In this document: positions 59,912 to 64,000 of the stretch, piece by piece
How positions within the stretch are numbered: the first letter of the stretch is position 1
Layout: every line of letters begins with the position of its first letter
Origin: Collybiopsis luxurians FD-317 M1
Taxonomy: Eukaryota > Basidiomycota > Agaricomycetes > Agaricales > Omphalotaceae
Length of the DNA stretch: 64,000 bases
Direction of reading: 5' to 3'
Assembly (NCBI GenBank): GCA_000827265.1
Contig: KN834885.1
Coordinates: 1-64,000 of the forward strand
Notes under the pieces: model-generated
What the model was told of the DNA's origin: nothing
Databases searched by the model: none
Seen by the model: only the letters and a program-made list of their open reading frames with translations
Program-made: the position numbers and the translations under genes

Positions 59912-60344
59912 CTTTGGGCCAGACAATTTTCTCCACTGTATCGATCGTTCTTTCCTTTCTCCTAAATTTTGTTGCAACCAAATATCACTCGTTCAAGATA
60001 TAGAATGTTTCGTGTGTCCTCTGAAACTCGTTTCGTAGGTTTGGCTAGTAAAGGTGGGCGCAAGGAGCCTTGAGTCAAGGTCTCGTTCAGCAACTTTGCT
60101 GAACTGGTCTATCTCCACCGTTGCTGCCTGACGGATCCATAATGATATTTGAGTTGTATAGGGTTCGTGCAGGATGTCGCAATATGATCGGTTTCCCTAA
60201 TTCTCGAAAGTGGCGATGTCCCCTTTGTTGGTTAGGGGAAAGACAGGGAAAGACGCAAGCTGGATCGTATACTCCTGATTCCTCTTGAGTATTTAGAGAG
60301 CAGTCGTTTCCATCAGGTCTCTGAGATTGTTTCTCTGGCTCACC
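59912..60344. other. Intergenic region
   Basis: 3' flank of the lactate dehydrogenase gene and promoter of the DUF6534 gene. Nothing else seen. Confidence 0.4.
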
Positions 60345-62272
60345 ATGGCAATAGGATTAGGACCTGCTGAAGTTGCGTACGTCTTTCTGGGCTTCAAGGA
60401 CTTTTTAAATATAACTTACGAGGAATCTTCCAGGCATGGTCCTTTGTTCATTGGCTTTGTTTTCAACGTCACCCTCTTTGGGTACGGCTCATCTCTTTTC
60501 CCTGGGTAAGAGTTCGTGCGACTGACAATTTTTGTGTATCTACGCAGGGTGTTAACGGGCCAAGTCCATCATTATTTTGATACCTACAGGCAGTACGTAC
60601 GCCATCCGATCTATCCTTGGTCAGGTTTCTCATCTCGACTCTGCGATTAGAGATAGAACATGGATGAAAGGCCTTGTATGTTTCCTCTTCTCTCTGGGGC
60701 GGATGCGAACCCGGAAGTAATTTCCGTTGCCCTAGGTCTACCTGATCTACCTCATGAACATCGTCAACACTGTCTTTATGGCGGAATACTTGTACAACTC
60801 CTTGATACTCCACTTCGGTTGGTTTTTTTTTCTTCTTGGCTGTCGAGAGCCGCGAACTAAGAAGGTCCCGTAGACGATCCCCAGTACCTTACTCGAGCTA
60901 ACTGGGGTATGTATGTTCGCCTGTTCAGTATCTCATATCAAACTAACCTTCCGCATAGTTTTTTCTACCGGTAGGAAGAATTTAAGGTTCTCTTTCATAA
61001 ACGATATTCTGTACTCAATTTTTTTTTAATACTAGATCCTGCCATGACGGTAAGTGAATCGTTGCCCTCAGCATATCGGTCAGTTATTGAACGATGTCTC
61101 CCAGGGAATTATTTCTGTATGTCTAGTCTTCAAAAATCCAAGATAATATGACTCATTTTTCCACACAGTTCTGCGTCCAAGCATTTTTTACGTGGCGTGT
61201 AAAAGTCCTCACCTCGAGTAAATGGCCCGCTCTTCTCATATTATCCCTTTCCTTGACCAGCATCAGTGAGTCGCGCGTTTCCTAGGGTTGCGGGTTTTTA
61301 AGATGATCGTCCCATCTCTAATCAGCGGGTTCGTTGGCTACGGCGGTAAATGTAACCAGACATCCAGTCTTCACCCAATTTTCCGTGTTCAAAGTGAAGT
61401 CCGTATTCGTTTCTCCGGTTTGCCATCCTGACACACCTCCTTGTAGGAATGGGTGCTTCTGTGGCTATTTGGAGCAACTGTCTGCGATGTTCTTATTACG
61501 CTCGTCCTCGTCCTACATCTGTGAGATACTTCTCCCGATCGTCTCCGTTTATTATCTGACCATAGTCGGCAGGGTATGCACACCTTTCGCAGAGTTCCTT
61601 TTTCTTGACATTGGCTATTCTTCCTCATAGAGAAAGCATAAAACTGGCTTCAAGACATCAGATCAACTGGTTGATAGGATTATACGCTGTAAGCTTCAAA
61701 AACGGTTTCTCCAATTTCGGCTTAGTTAACGGTCGATTCAGTGACTGTCCAGACGGGACTCATAACAACTGTGTGCGCTATTGTTGATGCTATCATGTAT
61801 CTCGTGGATGTAAGTGTGTTCTCGTTCACCCTAGCTATCCGTCGACGCTGACTTTCATGCATTCATTCAGCCTACCGGCACGTGAGTTGTCTTCCTAGTA
61901 TCCCGAGTCCCAACTGCTTATTCATGACGCATCAGACACCTAATCTTCAATCTCCCGCTTGCTAAACTCTACTCCGTCACCCTTTTGAGTAGTCTCAACT
62001 CCAGGGAAGGCTGGGCTTTCAACAGTAGCAACTATTCCGACTCTGTCAGTCGATCTATGACTGGAGGTATCCGCACTGGCCGGACTCATAAAAAAACAGA
62101 GGTCCACATCTCGACGACGACGACGCCGGAAGTTTTTGTTGAAGTTGAACGTCACGAAATACGGGATGCTAATGGAAGCTCACGCGATTCCCCAGGCGCG
62201 AAGTATCTCAACTATGACTTGGAAAGAAGTTATGGCTATCCCGAGAGAGATGCGAGCAACTGTTGCTGTTGA
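60345..62272 (+). CDS. DUF6534 multi-pass membrane protein with microexons
   Basis: Starts MAIGLGPAEVA (ATG 60345); a short intron joins HGPLFIGFVFNVTLFG, then GVLTGQVHHYFDTY, DRTWMKGL, VYLIYLMNIVNTVFMAEYL, and DDPQYLTRANW. Three microexons follow: 12 bases at 60959-60970, 14 at 61036-61049 and 12 at 61105-61116, giving VFSTDPAMTGIIS in frame before FCVQAFFTWRVKVLTSSKW. Later exons give SLATAVNVTRHPVFTQFSV, WVLLWLFGATVCDVLITLVL, LKHKTGFKTSDQLVDRIIR and VQTGLITTVCAIVDAIMYLV. An 11-base microexon (61871-61881) codes PTG, and the last exon gives LIFNLPLAKLYSVTLLSSLN. These are hallmark DUF6534 segments with about seven helices. A hydrophilic tail ends in CCC, a possible lipidation site. Function unknown. 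Confidence 0.8.
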
Positions 62273-62553
62273 CGCTGCTGGTGAAGCGGTAGACGACGCC
62301 GCGAGAGACCTCATGTCCCAGCAAGACAAGGCAACGCTCAAAGCAGGACTTTACTGTGGTATACCTGCCGCCTCATTGACCAGGATGACTTGGAGTTGGA
62401 CTCTCCGGCTCGGCGAGCAACCTTCCTGCTCGCCTAGGGTGATTTTGACGGAACAATGACATAGTATCATTTCCATGTGCAGGAACATAGTCAGGATCAT
62501 CTTCTGCGATCAGATTGAAGATTAGAATCGAAGTTATGCTTCAAATCGTAAGG

Positions 62554-63591
62554 TCAACGTGTGATTTTATATACACAATAAAATATTACCATGATTTTTT
62601 CTAAGTCAGTTTCTCCTTTCTCTCCCTGACTACTATCGCGTCTTCGTTTTATTCCTCGCTTCTTGTCCGGAGTGTTATAGTCGAAGCTTCCGAGTTCGAG
62701 TTTCCGCATCTTCTCCTCTTTTTCTCTCGTAAAGGTCAATAGAGACCAAAGGATGCCGATCAGTATGATGACCTGGTGCTCATCACCCTCGAAGGACCGG
62801 AAGGCAAATTGTGCCTGCTCCAGAACCTGTTCGACCGCTGATTCAAACAAGAGAAAGGCTTGGAATCTCCAAGAATCCAAATCGGCACGCCAAGCTTTGA
62901 ATGGTTCTTTCGCAAACTGAGATAGAGGCTTCCCCTCAATCCAGAAAGCAGGCCTCAACGTCCGAGATGGGATGTGGAATACCATCGCTGCACTGTCTGA
63001 TAGGCGCCAGTAAGAATAAGAATCAGCCTTACCCGTGATTGGACTCTCCCTTTGTACTGTATAGCCAAAATATGCCTGGCCGTGCGCTTGGAGAACTATT
63101 GGCTTTTCCTTTTTCTTGCTTTGGCTGAGCAATCAAGCACAAGTCGGAGATGATCCGATTTATCAAAGAGTAGAGACGATGTTCCACAGAAGGTTCTTCC
63201 TCGGCTATCTGGACATCACCTTCCAGCAACCTAAGAGCAAAATCCTGAGAGTATAATATAACCTGACAACTCGAAATATGATGGAGTCCTGCTAAGAATG
63301 TAGACATTTGAGCAATAAACTAAAACTCACTCTCGGATCTTCAAATGCTGCTTTCACATGTTCACCGGTAGTCTCCAGCATGGATTTCGTTGCCATTGGA
63401 TGAGGGAAAGACCAAAAGCTACAGTCGTATCGTGGAAGAGTCAAATCTCGAAAATTTGGAGGGTTACCGGTTGAGACTGGACGTGAGAGGTACGTGTAGT
63501 CGGTCTCGCAGAGCTGAATGCGTAGAGGGGAAGTGTGAGAGGAAGATGTCGTTGCAGAGCTATACGCAGAAACCTCGTCGGATCTCTTCAC
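62554..63591 (-). CDS. Unknown protein, exon structure unclear
   Basis: Protein-like frames run on the minus strand. MKRSDEVSAYSSATTSSSHT (from 63591) leads to the region FPHPMATKSMLETTGEHVK. A middle frame reads HRLYSLINRIISDLCLIAQ. A last long frame (62554-63132) gives SYWRLSDSAAMVFHIPSRTL, EGKPLSQFAKEPFKAWRADL and a basic patch DKKRGIKRRRDSS. The middle and last frames differ by one base near 63120, where no good intron is visible. Either I have missed an exon join or the gene carries a frameshift. No family recognised. Confidence 0.45.
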
Positions 63592-64000
63592 GCAAGTATG
63601 AGTCTCTGGACAATATATATACTATACAAACTTGTATTTTCAATCAACTTCTTCACGGCCCCGCCTCTTCTCCCGGACGTCACTACTCCGACAGCCCACT
63701 TATCTCCCTCCTTCAGTCCTCCTCCTAATCCCTAACTCTTGCCAACCGACAGTCAACACCAAAGTATACAACACCTCATCGCCGATAGAAGGATATAAGA
63801 TAGAAGGATATAATATAGTTAAATCGAGGCTCAGAACACAAAATGTTTCAAGAAAATGCCCTGCACATGAAACCCGAATAGCATTGCGGATCGAGAAGCC
63901 TATCAAAGTTGACAAGTCAGGAACCTTGAGAGAAGCCGGTGAGCGCAGTCAATGCAGTTGGCACGACCACAGCATAGATAGTAAGAAATGAGTGGACTAT
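63592..64000. other. Window end, no gene recognised
   Basis: Probably the upstream region of the minus-strand unknown gene. It contains a short doubled word, agaaggatata, at about 63787-63811. Nothing else supported. Confidence 0.4.

Overview
The window looks like a chromosome segment of a basidiomycete, most likely an agaricomycete (mushroom-forming) fungus. The evidence is genes broken by many short GT-AG introns of about 50-60 bases, including several very small exons, and lineage-typical families: DUF6533 and DUF6534 multi-pass membrane proteins, coiled-coil/F-box proteins, and carboxylesterase-lipases with an HGG oxyanion loop. There is also a short TTAGGG-type repeat tract. Calls come from reading the sequence and recalling family motifs; no database search was run, so exon borders are inferred from frame continuity and splice consensus.

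Layout. 1-8.1 kb holds two tandem carboxylesterase genes on the minus strand: an apparently intact one (1098-3596) and a decayed copy (4506-8121). The decayed copy has two 1-base frameshifts, a lost splice donor, and a 1.06-kb inverted-repeat transposon flanked by a 10-base target duplication. 8.6-12.1 kb holds an intronless F-box gene facing a compact phosphatidylserine decarboxylase gene. 12.6-31.9 kb is dominated by five same-strand DUF6533 membrane-protein paralogs (A-E). The array is interrupted between B and C by a nested transposon nest: a CACTA-type element (17815-21007, AAA duplication) carrying a second CACTA-type element (18752-20318, CCA duplication) and a 272-bp solo LTR, with a second copy of the same LTR just outside. 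33.2-37.1 kb holds a METTL21-type lysine methyltransferase and a secreted CrtC/Diels-Alderase-like protein. 37.8 kb has an intron-containing tRNA-Ile(AAU). 38.4-42.7 kb holds a coiled-coil protein of unknown role and a second F-box gene with a decayed partial copy downstream.

From 42.7 to 57.4 kb the DNA is gene-poor apart from one disordered, Ser/Arg-rich unknown protein (46910-48062). It has low-complexity tracts and several degenerate direct repeats. 57.4-59.9 kb is a mitochondrial cytochrome-linked D-lactate dehydrogenase. 60.3-62.3 kb is a DUF6534 membrane protein that includes four microexons of 11-14 bases. 62.5-63.6 kb is an unknown gene.

The genes do not form one metabolic pathway. 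The most distinctive biology is a locally amplified family of putative seven-helix membrane proteins, transposon-driven remodelling of that array and of the esterase pair, and recurrent use of microexons in three unrelated families. One of these microexons encodes the esterase oxyanion-hole motif.
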